A stretch of DNA of 64,000 nucleotides from the NCBI GenBank assembly GCA_016933255.1, contig JAFGBF010000003.1, forward strand, positions 152,005 through 216,004. Direction: 5' to 3'. This DNA comes from Candidatus Krumholzibacteriota bacterium. GTDB lineage: Bacteria > Krumholzibacteriota > Krumholzibacteriia > Krumholzibacteriales > Krumholzibacteriaceae. The position numbers were made by a program, and so were the translations under genes. Positions within the stretch are counted from its first letter, which is position 1; each line of letters starts with the position of its first letter. Under the pieces are notes generated by a model. It did no database searches, was not told the origin of the DNA, and was given only the letters and a program-made list of their open reading frames with translations. Below are positions 43,951-53,431 of the stretch, piece by piece.

Positions 43951-45114
43951 ATGCAGTTAAGACTGAGTGAAGAAGAAAGGATGATACAGAAGACTATTCG
44001 GGATTTTGCCAGAAAAGACCTGGCCGCCGTGGCTGATCAGGCAAATCTCGATGCTGTCTTTCAGGACGAGATATACAGGAAACTCGGGGAGCTCGGGTTT
44101 ATGGGCGTGACCGTTCCTGAAGAGTACGGGGGCGTGGATCTGGGGACTTTTTGCCTGACTCTTGCTCTTGAAGAGATAAGCATGGTATGTCCGGCGACAG
44201 CAATAGCTGTTTCAGTCCACAATGAACTCGCCAATTCGATCGTCCTCAGATACGGAAGCGATGCCGTAAAAAATAAATTTCTTCCGGCTATGGCCTCGGG
44301 CAGGTCGATAGGCGTCTATGCGATAACGGAGACCGAAGCGGGAAGCGATGTATCTGCCATAAGGATGTCCGCCGTCAGGGAAGGAGATGAATATATACTC
44401 AATGGAAACAAAATATTCATCTCGACCGGGGATAAGGCGGGGGTGATAATTGTCGTCGCTCGAACCAACGCTGATGACAGGACGGGGGGGCTTACAGCTT
44501 TTCTGGTCGAGCCTAATTTCCCTGGATTTTCTATTGGGAAGACGGAACACAAGATGGGTATGAAAGCCTCGACGACAGTCGAACTCGTTTTCGAAGACTG
44601 CAGGGTCCCGGCAGGAAACGTGCTCGGCAGTCCGGGTATGGGGATGAAAATAGCTCTTGGAGCTCTCGATGGAGGAAGGATAGGAATAGCTTCGCAGGCT
44701 CTGGGAATCGCTCAGGGAGCGATGGATTCTGCTGTCCTCTTCGCGAGAGAGAGAAGCCAGTTTGGCCAAAGGATAATAGATTTTCAGGGAACGAAATGGA
44801 AGATAGCGGATATGGCGGTCAAGCTCGATGCGGCAAGGCTGCTTGTCTACAGGGCGGCGAGGATGAAAGACGCGGGGGAACAGTGTTCAAAGGAAGCATC
44901 GATGGCAAAATTATATGCCACCCGCATAGCTAACGAGATCGCTTATGAATCCATGCAGATACATGGCGGTGTCGGCTACACTGAGGAATTCAGGATCGAG
45001 AGGTTATTCCGGGATGCCCGAGTTACCGAAATTTATGAGGGTACCAGCGAGATACAGCGCCTCGTAATCGCAAAAAAAGTAATTGAAGAATATGAGCAGG
45101 CTTATCCATCCTGA
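43951..45114 (+). CDS. bcd: Short-chain acyl-CoA dehydrogenase
   Basis: 387 aa, soluble tetrameric FAD enzyme. Family blocks: GFMGVTVPEEYGG, YAITETEAGSDVSAI, NGNKIFISTGD, QMHGG-type QIHGGVGYT and the catalytic Glu in EIYEGTSEIQR. This Glu position is that of butyryl/short-chain dehydrogenases rather than isovaleryl ones. It lies 36 bases before etfB; the operon channels its electrons via ETF. Exact chain length uncertain. Confidence 0.92.
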   Translation: MQLRLSEEERMIQKTIRDFARKDLAAVADQANLDAVFQDEIYRKLGELGFMGVTVPEEYGGVDLGTFCLTLALEEISMVCPATAIAVSVHNELANSIVLRYGSDAVKNKFLPAMASGRSIGVYAITETEAGSDVSAIRMSAVREGDEYILNGNKIFISTGDKAGVIIVVARTNADDRTGGLTAFLVEPNFPGFSIGKTEHKMGMKASTTVELVFEDCRVPAGNVLGSPGMGMKIALGALDGGRIGIASQALGIAQGAMDSAVLFARERSQFGQRIIDFQGTKWKIADMAVKLDAARLLVYRAARMKDAGEQCSKEASMAKLYATRIANEIAYESMQIHGGVGYTEEFRIERLFRDARVTEIYEGTSEIQRLVIAKKVIEEYEQAYPS

Positions 45115-45150
45115 TCCTGATCGAGATGGAACTGCCGAGAGGAGGAAGAA

Positions 45151-45942
45151 TTGAAGATCATAGTTCTGCTGAAACGCGTGCCTGATACGGAAGCGAAGAT
45201 ACTGATCAACCAGGAAGGCACGGGTATCAGGAAAGACGGGGTCAAATTCGTAATCAATACTTACGATGAATATGGGATCGAAGAAGGCCTCAAACTCAAG
45301 GAGAAACTCGGCGGAGACAGTAAGGTCACGGTATTTTGCCTTGGGCCGGAAGAATCGACCGAGGTAATCAGGACGGCTCTTGCGATGGGTGCAGACGACG
45401 CGGTGCATATCTGCGATCCCGCTCTTGAGTCTCCTGCACCGTTCACTACCTCCGCTGTTCTCGCGAAAGCGATAAAGGATGAGGGGTTCGACATAATATT
45501 CTGCGGCAAGCAGGGAATTGATGATGATACGGCGCAGGTACAGGGAGGCATCGCCGAGGCACTTGGTATTCCTCAGGTGAATATAGCTTCTTCCTTCGAA
45601 CTTTCGGAGGACGGGTCCAGGGCTCTGATAGGCCGAAGGATCGAAGGCGGAAACGAGAAGATCGAATCGGCTCTGCCGGTCATCGTTACTTGTGACAAAG
45701 GTATCAACGAACCAAGATATGCTTCTCTGCCCGGGATCATGAAAGCCAAGAAGAAAGAGATCAGGACCAGGACTCTTGCAGATCTCGGGTTTGATGAGAT
45801 GCCGGCCGCCGGCAGGAGCAAGATCCTGAAATGGCTCCCTCTTCCAAAAGGCGGCGAATGCAGGATGGTGGAGGCCGAAGAGGTCTCTGATGCGGTAAAA
45901 GAACTTGCCCGCCTGCTGCGAGAAGAAGCAAAAATCATATAA
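45151..45942 (+). CDS. etfB: Electron transfer flavoprotein beta subunit
   Basis: 263 aa, TTG start five bases after GAGGAGGAA. Conserved N-terminus KIIVLLKRVPDTEAKI, NTYDEYGIEEGLKLKE, and the adenine-binding MGADDAVHI. It binds AMP and works with EtfA as acceptor of electrons from the dehydrogenase upstream. C-terminal recognition loop near residue 195 (PRYASLPGIMKAKKKEI) docks acyl-CoA dehydrogenases. Confidence 0.96.
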   Translation: MKIIVLLKRVPDTEAKILINQEGTGIRKDGVKFVINTYDEYGIEEGLKLKEKLGGDSKVTVFCLGPEESTEVIRTALAMGADDAVHICDPALESPAPFTTSAVLAKAIKDEGFDIIFCGKQGIDDDTAQVQGGIAEALGIPQVNIASSFELSEDGSRALIGRRIEGGNEKIESALPVIVTCDKGINEPRYASLPGIMKAKKKEIRTRTLADLGFDEMPAAGRSKILKWLPLPKGGECRMVEAEEVSDAVKELARLLREEAKII

Positions 45943-45963
45943 GAGAATATGGAGGATTCTGCA

Positions 45964-46947
45964 ATGGCAAAAGATGTCCTGGTTTTTGGTGAGCTAAGAG
46001 GCGGAAAAGTAAAGAAAGTGATCAAAGAGCTGATCGCCGCAGGAAAGATCATAACAGATGGCAACGGCGGATCGATAGATGCCGTATTGATAGGAAGCGG
46101 AGCTGAAAAAGAAGCGGAAAAGATCAAGTCGCTCGGCCTAAGAAAGATAGCGGTCATAGACGAGGAGATTCTCGCAAATTATTCAACGGAAGGTTATGCG
46201 GGAGCCCTTGCCGGGATGATAAAAGAAGAAGGGTTTGGATATATTCTGCTTGGTGCTACCGCGATGGGCCGCGATCTCGGTCCGAGGACTGCGGCAAAGG
46301 CCGATGGCGTGATGTTCAGCGATTGCGTGGAACTCCGTTTCGAAGAGGGGAAACTGATCGCGCGAAGGCCGGTCTATTCAGGTAAGCTTTCGATCGAGAT
46401 AGCCGCCGAAGGGGACTATCCGGTATTTGTAACGATACGGCCTAATAATATCTCCCCTGCTGAAACCGGCGGTGATTCCACAGAGATCGTTTCCCGTCCT
46501 TCCGGTGTGACGCAGGAAATGATAAGGGCGATAGCCAAAGAGATCGTTCCCCTTGCCGGTGGACGCCCTGATGTCAGTGAGGCGGATGTGATAATATCTG
46601 GAGGACGCGCCATGAAGGACGCGGCGAATTTCAAGATCCTCGAGGATCTTGCCGATCTTTTCGGGGGAGCTGTCGGAGCATCGAGGGCCGCTGTCGACGC
46701 GAGGTTTGCTGAACAGCCGCTGCAGGTCGGCCAGACAGGGAAAGTCGTCAATCCCAAGCTTTATATCGCTTGCGGGATATCCGGTGCGATCCAGCATCTT
46801 GCCGGTATGAGGACCTCGAAGGTGATAGTCGCGATCAACAAGGATCCCAATGCGCCGATATTCGAGAAAGCTCACTACGGTATCGTAGGCGATCTGTTCG
46901 AGATCGTTCCGATCCTGACAGAGGAGATAAAGAAACTTCTCAATTAG
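45964..46947 (+). CDS. etfA: Electron transfer flavoprotein alpha subunit
   Basis: 327 aa from ATG 45964 (GGAGG 7-8 bases upstream). Family blocks: VFGELRGGKVKKV, ILLGATAMGRDLGPRTAAK, and the FAD-binding C-terminus VGQTGKVVNPKLYIACGISGAIQHLAGM, VIVAINKDPNAPIF. Pairs with EtfB to move one or two electrons to the membrane oxidoreductase encoded next. Confidence 0.96.
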   Translation: MAKDVLVFGELRGGKVKKVIKELIAAGKIITDGNGGSIDAVLIGSGAEKEAEKIKSLGLRKIAVIDEEILANYSTEGYAGALAGMIKEEGFGYILLGATAMGRDLGPRTAAKADGVMFSDCVELRFEEGKLIARRPVYSGKLSIEIAAEGDYPVFVTIRPNNISPAETGGDSTEIVSRPSGVTQEMIRAIAKEIVPLAGGRPDVSEADVIISGGRAMKDAANFKILEDLADLFGGAVGASRAAVDARFAEQPLQVGQTGKVVNPKLYIACGISGAIQHLAGMRTSKVIVAINKDPNAPIFEKAHYGIVGDLFEIVPILTEEIKKLLN

Positions 46948-46995
46948 CAGAAAAGGTGATTGCAATTCTGGGACCCTGCTCCATCTGGAGGTAGT

Positions 46996-48981
46996 ATGAC
47001 TGTAGAGGGTATCGTTCTGGTTGTACTTTTCGCTGCGACTCTGGTTGTATTCGGCTTTGTAGTCAGGATGCTTATCCGGACGCTTCTGCTTGGAAAACCT
47101 CAAGGCGGATTTGGTGATCCCCTGCGAAGGTTCTGGTCCGTCATAGTCCATGTAGCCGGGCAGGCTAGAGTCCTTTCGCAGCCTGCCGGTCTGGGTCATT
47201 TTCTGATATTCTGGGGATTCATCTTTATTACTCTCGGCACGATCGAGCATATGCTCGGCATGATCATTCCGGGATTCAGCTATACGGCGATTTTCGGATC
47301 GGCGGTTGCGGGGTGGATCTCGCTTTTACAGGATCTTCTGGCCCTGCTTGTCCTTTTTGCGATCATATATTCCCTTTACAGGCGCTTCATCATCAGACCG
47401 GTGAGGTTGAAAATAGATGATCCCGCGGCCAGAAACGAAGCGGTATTCATCTTATCTCTGATCTTTATCCTCATACTGCTTATGTACTGTATTAAAGCGA
47501 TCGGTATTGTGGAAGGAACGATAGACGAAAGCTACGCTCCCGTATCGAGGATCGTCTCCGGTCTTTTTGAGGGCAGGGATATCGATCTCGGTCTGATGGA
47601 GAGTGTCTTTGCATGGATACATCATCTTATTATCTTCTTTTTCCTCCTGTATGTGCCTTTTTCAAAACATATACATATTCTCGGTGCGATCCCCAACATC
47701 TACCTGCGAAATCTCGGTCCTATGGGGACCCTTTCGCGTATGGATTTTGAAGATGAGACTGCGGACAAGTTCGGGAATTCTGAATTGCGCGATTTTACAT
47801 GGAAGCAGCTCCTGGATCTTTATGCCTGTACAGAGTGCGGCAGGTGCCAGGCGGCATGTCCGGCCTTTCTGACCGATAAACCGCTCAGTCCTTTCAGAAT
47901 GATCCACCGGATGAGAGGTCATTTGACGGATGAGAGAAAAAGGCTGTTAAATTCCGCAGGCGATGATATTGAGGGAACCCCCATTATCCCGGAGACCGTG
48001 ACGGAGGATGAGATCTGGGCCTGTACCACCTGCGGCGCGTGTATGCAGGAGTGCCCGCCGTTTATCGAGCACGTCCAGAAGATCGTCGATCTAAGGCGCT
48101 ATCTTGTCATGACAGAGAGCCGGTTCCCTTCAGAGATGCAGCCGGTTTTCAAGAATATGGAAGTAAACTACAATCCATGGTCGATGGGGTATTCTACGAG
48201 AGCTGACTGGGCGGAAGGCCTTGATATCCCCCTTGCTTCTGAAAAGAAAGAATTTGATGTACTGTTCTGGGTCGGTTGTTCGGGTTCGTTTGACGCGAGA
48301 GGCCAGAACATAAGCCGCGCTTTGAGCAGTCTGCTGAAAAAAGCGGAAGTGGATTTTGCGATCCTCGGAACGGAGGAGATCTGCTGCGGAGAGACTGCGA
48401 GAAGGATGGGGAACGAATATCTGGCTCAGACATTGATCGAAGCGAATATAGAAACGATGAAAAAATATTCATTCAACAGGATCCTGACTTTCTGTCCGCA
48501 CGGATTGAACACCTTTCGCGTCGAATATCCCCAATTCGGTTTCGAACGTCCCGTGATCCATCATTCCGAGTTTCTTCTTGAGCTGGTGAGGGAGGGAAGA
48601 CTTCCTGCGGGCGCGGTCGAAATTAAAAAAGGCGCATATCATGATTCATGCTACCTCGGACGCTATAATGATATTATCGATCAGCCCCGTGAGCTGATAA
48701 AGATGATCGACGGCGTGAGCCTGTCGGAATTCGGGAGGCATGGGAAACGTTCCTTCTGCTGCGGTGCTGGCGGCGGACGAATGTGGATGGAAGAGGATAT
48801 CGGAAAAAGGATCAATGAAGAGAGGGTCGATGAATCACTCGAACTCGGAGTCGGCGATATATTCACCGCATGTCCTTTCTGCCTGACGATGTTCGAGGAT
48901 GGACTGAAATCCCGCAATATCGAAAATATTAAAGTTCTTGATATTGCTGAACTTATGGTTGAGGCTTATTCGGCGGAATAG
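46996..48981 (+). CDS. Membrane ETF:quinone oxidoreductase (FadF/EMO type)
   Basis: 661 aa from the ATG at 46996, right after CTGGAGG. N-terminal part with about six membrane helices of the nitrate-reductase-gamma/HdrE type that bind heme b; then two 4Fe-4S motifs, CTECGRCQAACP (residues about 278-289) and CTTCGACMQECP (about 346-357); then two CCG domains, with EICCGETARRMG and FCCGAGGGRMWMEED. This is the FadF-like family that passes electrons from EtfAB into menaquinone, replacing the flavin-type ETF-QO. Last gene of the operon; electrons from acyl-CoA dehydrogenase enter the quinone pool here. Confidence 0.9.
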   Translation: MTVEGIVLVVLFAATLVVFGFVVRMLIRTLLLGKPQGGFGDPLRRFWSVIVHVAGQARVLSQPAGLGHFLIFWGFIFITLGTIEHMLGMIIPGFSYTAIFGSAVAGWISLLQDLLALLVLFAIIYSLYRRFIIRPVRLKIDDPAARNEAVFILSLIFILILLMYCIKAIGIVEGTIDESYAPVSRIVSGLFEGRDIDLGLMESVFAWIHHLIIFFFLLYVPFSKHIHILGAIPNIYLRNLGPMGTLSRMDFEDETADKFGNSELRDFTWKQLLDLYACTECGRCQAACPAFLTDKPLSPFRMIHRMRGHLTDERKRLLNSAGDDIEGTPIIPETVTEDEIWACTTCGACMQECPPFIEHVQKIVDLRRYLVMTESRFPSEMQPVFKNMEVNYNPWSMGYSTRADWAEGLDIPLASEKKEFDVLFWVGCSGSFDARGQNISRALSSLLKKAEVDFAILGTEEICCGETARRMGNEYLAQTLIEANIETMKKYSFNRILTFCPHGLNTFRVEYPQFGFERPVIHHSEFLLELVREGRLPAGAVEIKKGAYHDSCYLGRYNDIIDQPRELIKMIDGVSLSEFGRHGKRSFCCGAGGGRMWMEEDIGKRINEERVDESLELGVGDIFTACPFCLTMFEDGLKSRNIENIKVLDIAELMVEAYSAE

Positions 48982-49022
48982 CGTAGTATATTCCCGTGGA
49001 CCGGAAAAGATACCGGATAATA

Positions 49023-50285
49023 TCAGAAAGATCTTGAGAGAGTGGCGGAAATCATCGTCAGCGAGAAATCGTCATCTCTTCTGGAGTGGAACTCGGGGTC
49101 GTGCGTGATAAACAGATTGAGCGCCATATTTCCCTTAAGATAGATGTTTCCCATAAAAGAGAGCCGGTTGAGGTAGAAATCAGAATAGATATCGTTTTTT
49201 TCCAGGAGATAATTTCTTCGGCCTGGTTCGTATGAAAAGCTTATCCAGTACTTTTCATTTCCTGATGTCTCTATTCCGAAGATGATCGATACTTCCTGGT
49301 ACCTCTCTTCAGGAAAATCCCTGCATAACATTCCGGCAAACCGAGGTTCTACGCTGAAAGTCACAGATTCGCCGGCAGGCCAGGATGTCCCCACAGCGCC
49401 TCTCAGAAAATGGGTATTGAAGAAAGTAGTCGAAGGATCATCGTAGGTATACAGTTCGGATTCGAGCCTTAGCTCGTAGCTTATCCTGTCGGAAAGAGTG
49501 ACGGAATTGGCAAAATAGGAATAGATGATCCAGCTCGAACTTCTTGTGTTTTCCAGGTAGTCCCGCCTGTCGGCAGATATCGCGAATTCGGTCTTCCGGT
49601 TTTCATCCGAAACGAAGTGCATTTCCAGGTCTGCCTGGAACCTGTTGAAGCTCAAGGCTGTCGTATCCGGGACATCCCTGTATCCGGCGGAAATCCCGAT
49701 GCGAGAAAACTGGTCGAAATATGATCCTTTTTCCAGTTCTATCCATGTGTCGAAGTACCTGTAATCATAATCAAAGCTCGTTCTTTTTCTGAAATCTATG
49801 AATTCGATCCGGCTTTTCGATACAAGTTTAAGTCGGTCGAAAAGATATCTGCCTATTTTAAGCTGGAAGTTGGACTGAAGGTAATCGTTCCCGAACTCAT
49901 AGTCGCTGCCGTCGCGAAAGTATTTGAACCTCAGGTTGTTCTGCAATTCGAAAAGCAGGGAGTTCTTCGATCCGAAAGTAAGTCCTGTCAGAAGGTTTTC
50001 ATTTATTGCCTGATTTCCCATTCGGAATGTATTGGAAAGTTCGAACCTGGACTGTCTGTTCTTCAGGTCCAACATATTTACGATCGAAAAGTATAATTCA
50101 TCGATCGCCTCTGTCGTATCATCTTCGAGAATGGTAAATCTGTCTATATAAGAGTCGTATCCGACAATCAGTTTTCCTCGGCTGGACGCCTCGGCAAATA
50201 CCGCGGATCCAGATGTCAGAATGCCGAATACGGAGATCAGCGTGATCAGCGCCGCAATATGTAGAACCTGGTTTTTTCTAAACAT
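49023..50285 (-). CDS. Outer membrane beta-barrel protein, unknown
   Basis: 420 aa from ATG 50285, which shares its A with the TAA of the preceding gene (TAATG). Signal peptide with a cut near VFAEA. Mature part is long alternating strands (SRFELSNTFRMGNQ, LLFELQNNLRFKYF, YFDTWIELEKGSYF, RNYLLEKNDIYSDFYLNRLSF) ending in ATLSRSF, a BAM recognition Phe. Perhaps 16 or more strands. No specific porin family recognised. Ends the sigma-54-dependent operon. Confidence 0.78.
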   Translation of the reverse strand: MFRKNQVLHIAALITLISVFGILTSGSAVFAEASSRGKLIVGYDSYIDRFTILEDDTTEAIDELYFSIVNMLDLKNRQSRFELSNTFRMGNQAINENLLTGLTFGSKNSLLFELQNNLRFKYFRDGSDYEFGNDYLQSNFQLKIGRYLFDRLKLVSKSRIEFIDFRKRTSFDYDYRYFDTWIELEKGSYFDQFSRIGISAGYRDVPDTTALSFNRFQADLEMHFVSDENRKTEFAISADRRDYLENTRSSSWIIYSYFANSVTLSDRISYELRLESELYTYDDPSTTFFNTHFLRGAVGTSWPAGESVTFSVEPRFAGMLCRDFPEERYQEVSIIFGIETSGNEKYWISFSYEPGRRNYLLEKNDIYSDFYLNRLSFMGNIYLKGNMALNLFITHDPEFHSRRDDDFSLTMISATLSRSF

Positions 50286-50626
50286 TAAGGATTCTGCCTG
50301 AGTAATAATTCTGCTTCTGTCAGAAGCTTTATCGCCAACAGAGGTGTTCCTCGAAGATAAGCATCCTCCGCGATTTTGACAATAGTCCATATTTCGATCA
50401 ATTCAGGACTGCTGTTATTTTTGTCCTCTTTTCCGATCTCGTCAAGCAGCCGGCTGTGGATCTCCACGAACAGATCCTCGTAACCGGCCTGAACCGAAGT
50501 ATCGGCATCGGCCGGGATCATTTGATCCGGATCTTCCGATGACGGAGAATAGCTGGATGAGGATGCGCAGGCAGAGAAGGCTAAGATCAGGATGATGAGC
50601 ATCGGCCCAATCTTCAGTTTGCACAT
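50285..50626 (-). CDS. Small lipoprotein, unknown
   Basis: 113 aa. Lipobox FSAC (Cys20) followed by a Ser/Pro linker and one helical domain (AGYEDLFVEIHSRLLDEIG, LIEIWTIVKIAEDAYLRGTPLLAIKLLTEAE) resembling a single TPR-like hairpin. ATG overlaps the end of the coiled-coil gene by 13 bases and its stop overlaps the next ATG, so it is between two envelope proteins in one operon. Confidence 0.75.
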   Translation of the reverse strand: MCKLKIGPMLIILILAFSACASSSSYSPSSEDPDQMIPADADTSVQAGYEDLFVEIHSRLLDEIGKEDKNNSSPELIEIWTIVKIAEDAYLRGTPLLAIKLLTEAELLLRQNP

Positions 50627-51882
50627 ATTTCTCTTATCCGTTGGTACATATTTCTGGCAATCCTGGCCTCGGCTTCAGCCTGACCGTATCTATTCATTTC
50701 GAAAAGTCCCACGGCATTGTCAAGATGCCTGTTGGCGCGCTCATAGAGGTTTTGTGCTCCTTCGGCCTGGCACTCTGACAGCATGACTCCGATATTGTCC
50801 CTTACATCCATCATCGATTCGATGTTATTCTCTACCTGTCCGGGCTCGGCCTCGCTGTTCCTTGTCTGGACAGCATTGCGCAGCATCGTCCGCGCCTTTG
50901 CAATAAGTCCCTTTGCTTCCTCTGACCTTCCCAGCGCGATCTCTTCTCTTGCCCTCAGCAACAAGGCGTCAGCCTCGGCAAGGACTCCAGCAGGGTTTTC
51001 AGAATCGGCGAAATATTCTCTCGCCCTCATCAAAAGCCTGAATCCTTCTTCGAGCTCGTTGTCGATAGTCTCAGTTTTGTTATTCGAGATATGGCGCGCC
51101 AGATTTCGCAGGATCCTCTCGCATTTTTCTACCGAAACGCGCGCGGACTGATATTTCCCTTCACCGATCATTTGCTCCGCCATCTCCATCGACCTTACGG
51201 CCTGCTGCAATCTGAGCTTGTCTTCTTCGTCGCCGCTCTGCTCCACGCTTTCTCTCGCTCTCGTGATCAGCCTTGTCATGAGCATCAGGCGGCGCTCACT
51301 CATTTCCTTGAGATCAAGGACTTTTCTGAACCGTTCCTCGGCGCGTAAGGCGAGGTTTCCGGCATTCTCCGAGATATTCATGGCAAGCTGGTTTCTAAGC
51401 TGATGGGCGTTCATATGTGATTCTTCAAGAAGATCACCGGCTCTCGTCATCAAGCCGTTCAACTGATCGTCTTTGATCCCGCTCTCCAGGATCCGTTCGC
51501 GCAGCCTTAAAAGCCTTTCCTGCGTATTTTCATTAAGATTGTCGAGTTTTTCTTCGACCCTTGCGTCATTTCTGGCAAGGGCTATCGCGTGCCAGGCTTC
51601 TCTTCGTGCCTGTATGGTGAATTTATAGGCGAAATTCATGTTTTCTACGGCAAGCTGGCTATTCGCCCTGTCCTGCAGAATGACAGCTTTTTCAAGAGAT
51701 CTGCGGGCTATCTGACTGCGACTTTCGGTAATTATCGATTCGGCCTGCCTTATTATTTCGCTGGTCCTCTCGCAGGCTGTCACGACAGATTCCCTTGTAA
51801 CTGCGGACGCATCCCGGGCGGAGATCGTTGAAATCATACCGATGAGTAAAATCACCGTAAACATATTGTGTAAAATCTTCAT
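50614..51882 (-). CDS. Exported long helical (coiled-coil) protein, unknown
   Basis: 422 aa. Signal peptide cut near DASA. The mature part is nearly all charged alpha-helix in repeats of about 70 residues, such as RREAWHAIALARNDARVEEKL, LLRLRERILESGIKD, RLMLMTRLITRARESVEQ and ARVSVEKCERILRNL, suggesting a periplasmic helical rod or scaffold. Strong AAGGAG ribosome site; preceded by a sigma-54 promoter. Probable periplasmic spacer or binding part of a system with the lipoprotein and barrel next to it. Confidence 0.72.
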   Translation of the reverse strand: MKILHNMFTVILLIGMISTISARDASAVTRESVVTACERTSEIIRQAESIITESRSQIARRSLEKAVILQDRANSQLAVENMNFAYKFTIQARREAWHAIALARNDARVEEKLDNLNENTQERLLRLRERILESGIKDDQLNGLMTRAGDLLEESHMNAHQLRNQLAMNISENAGNLALRAEERFRKVLDLKEMSERRLMLMTRLITRARESVEQSGDEEDKLRLQQAVRSMEMAEQMIGEGKYQSARVSVEKCERILRNLARHISNNKTETIDNELEEGFRLLMRAREYFADSENPAGVLAEADALLLRAREEIALGRSEEAKGLIAKARTMLRNAVQTRNSEAEPGQVENNIESMMDVRDNIGVMLSECQAEGAQNLYERANRHLDNAVGLFEMNRYGQAEAEARIARNMYQRIREICAN

Positions 51883-51922
51883 TATTATCTGCTCCTTTCA
51901 GCAATGATCGGGAACAATAACA

Positions 51923-51938
51923 CGCAAATGGTATGCCA
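51923..51938 (-). promoter_or_regulatory. Sigma-54 (-24/-12) promoter
   Basis: Minus strand reads TGGCATACCATTTGCG, i.e. GG and GC separated by exactly ten bases and flanked by the TGGCA and TTGC half-sites of the RpoN consensus. It is about 40 bases upstream of the coiled-coil gene's start codon and downstream of the sigma-54 activator gene. Confidence 0.85.
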
Positions 51939-52013
51939 TGAGGAATAAAAGGCCCCATTTGCAAATAATACAATATGTTAATTACAACCCCGCTGCTCAG
52001 AAACCTTCTGTTT

Positions 52014-52052
52014 TGCACCTTATGGTACAATTTGGATGGACCCTCAGGTGCA
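52014..52052. promoter_or_regulatory. Inverted repeat, candidate activator site
   Basis: TGCACCT (52014-52020) and AGGTGCA (52046-52052) form perfect 7-base arms, centred about 100 bases upstream of the sigma-54 promoter, the usual distance for an NtrC-type upstream activator site. The arms lie just after the activator gene's stop. Confidence 0.45.
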
Positions 52053-52065
52053 CAGGAGCAGAGTA

Positions 52066-53430
52066 TTATTCCTTGTCGTTGCCGCTATTTCCTGAAAGTC
52101 CGTATTTTTCCAGCCTCCCGTACAGGGTCCTTCTCGTTATTCCGAGGAGAGCGGCTGCTTTGCTCTTGTTTCCTCCCGAGCGTTCCACAGCCATTTCGAT
52201 CAGCGATCTTTCTATCTCGGGGAGCGATTTTTTGCCTATCAGAGAGCCGAGAGCATCTTCGGGTGAAGAGATCGATGATCCGGCGCCGAGGGATATATGA
52301 GCCTTGGAGATCGGCAGGGATCCGGCAAGGATAGTGGCCCTTTCAAGGATGTTTCTGAGTTCTCTGACATTCCCCGGCCATGGATATTCATACAGTGTTT
52401 TGATGACATCCTCATGCAGGGGGACGTAGTGCAGACCTTTTTCCCTGAGGAAATCTTCCGCGATAGGCAGTATATCTTCAGGCCTGTCTCTAAGCGGCGG
52501 AATCCTTACGGGAAAGATGTTCAACCTGTAATAAAGGTCGTCTCTGAAGGTCTTTTCAGCGACCATATCTTCAAGATTCCTGTTTGTAGCGGCAATCGTC
52601 CTCACATCGACCTTGACCGGTCTCGAACTGCCGAGGGGAAGAAACTCCCCGAGTTCTATCGCTCGGAGTAGTTTTGACTGCAGGGAAAGGGGCAGTTCCC
52701 CGATCTCGTCAAGAAACAGTGTGCCTTTATCGGCAAGTTTGAACTGGCCCGCTTTATTTTGAACGGCGCCGGTGAAAGCGCCCTTTTCATAACCGAAAAG
52801 CTCTCCTTCCAGAAGAGTCTCGGGGATAGCCGCACAGTTTATGATAATAAACGGTTTTTTGGCCCGCCTGCTGGAGTTATGGATCTCGGCTGCGACGAGT
52901 TCCTTCCCGGTTCCGCTTTCTCCGCTGATAAGGACTATAGTATCGGTGGGCGCCACCTTCGCGATGATATCCTTTACGCTGCTTATAGCGGAAGACTTGC
53001 CGAGTAATTTACTTTCGGCCCCCAGTGCCGACACCGCTTCCCTGAGGGCGATATTCTCGACTACAAGATCGCGCCTTTCCTGAATTCTTTTCAGCAAAAG
53101 GATGACTTCATCCATCTGGAATGGTTTTACCAGATATTCATACGCCCCTTCACGCATCGCCTCTACAGCTGTGGAAGCTGACGCGTAGGCGGTTATTATC
53201 ACGAAATCGGTATCAGGGGAAGATTTTTTCGTCTGGCGAAGGAGCTCAAGTCCGTCCATCCCGCCGAGTCGCAGATCGCACAGTACGATATCGGTCTTAC
53301 CCTCGGCTATCCTGGGCAATGCTTCTTCTGCGCTGGTAAAGGTCTCGACTTCGAACCCTTCTCTGGCGATCCGGTCGGACAACAGCATCGTAATCTTTAT
53401 TTCATCATCGATAATAAATATTCTGCTCAT
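52066..53430 (-). CDS. NtrC-family sigma-54-dependent response regulator
   Basis: 454 aa from ATG 53430. Receiver domain (acidic pair IIDDE, phospho-acceptor Asp in VLCDLRLGG, Lys in LVKPF), AAA+ central domain (Walker A GESGTGKE, the sigma-54 contact loop GAFTGA, Walker B LFLDEIG, R-finger region PRLRDR-like IPPLRDRPEDILP), and C-terminal Fis-type HTH (NKSKAAALLGITRRTLYGRLEKYG). Complete and likely active. It is one base after the kinase stop, so they are a classic pair. Confidence 0.97.
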   Translation of the reverse strand: MSRIFIIDDEIKITMLLSDRIAREGFEVETFTSAEEALPRIAEGKTDIVLCDLRLGGMDGLELLRQTKKSSPDTDFVIITAYASASTAVEAMREGAYEYLVKPFQMDEVILLLKRIQERRDLVVENIALREAVSALGAESKLLGKSSAISSVKDIIAKVAPTDTIVLISGESGTGKELVAAEIHNSSRRAKKPFIIINCAAIPETLLEGELFGYEKGAFTGAVQNKAGQFKLADKGTLFLDEIGELPLSLQSKLLRAIELGEFLPLGSSRPVKVDVRTIAATNRNLEDMVAEKTFRDDLYYRLNIFPVRIPPLRDRPEDILPIAEDFLREKGLHYVPLHEDVIKTLYEYPWPGNVRELRNILERATILAGSLPISKAHISLGAGSSISSPEDALGSLIGKKSLPEIERSLIEMAVERSGGNKSKAAALLGITRRTLYGRLEKYGLSGNSGNDKE

Positions 53431-53431
53431 A

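Noticed and set aside
46378..47250. 290-codon open frame on the minus strand
   Set aside because: Antisense to etfA and the start of the oxidoreductase; composition typical of reversed coding sequence.
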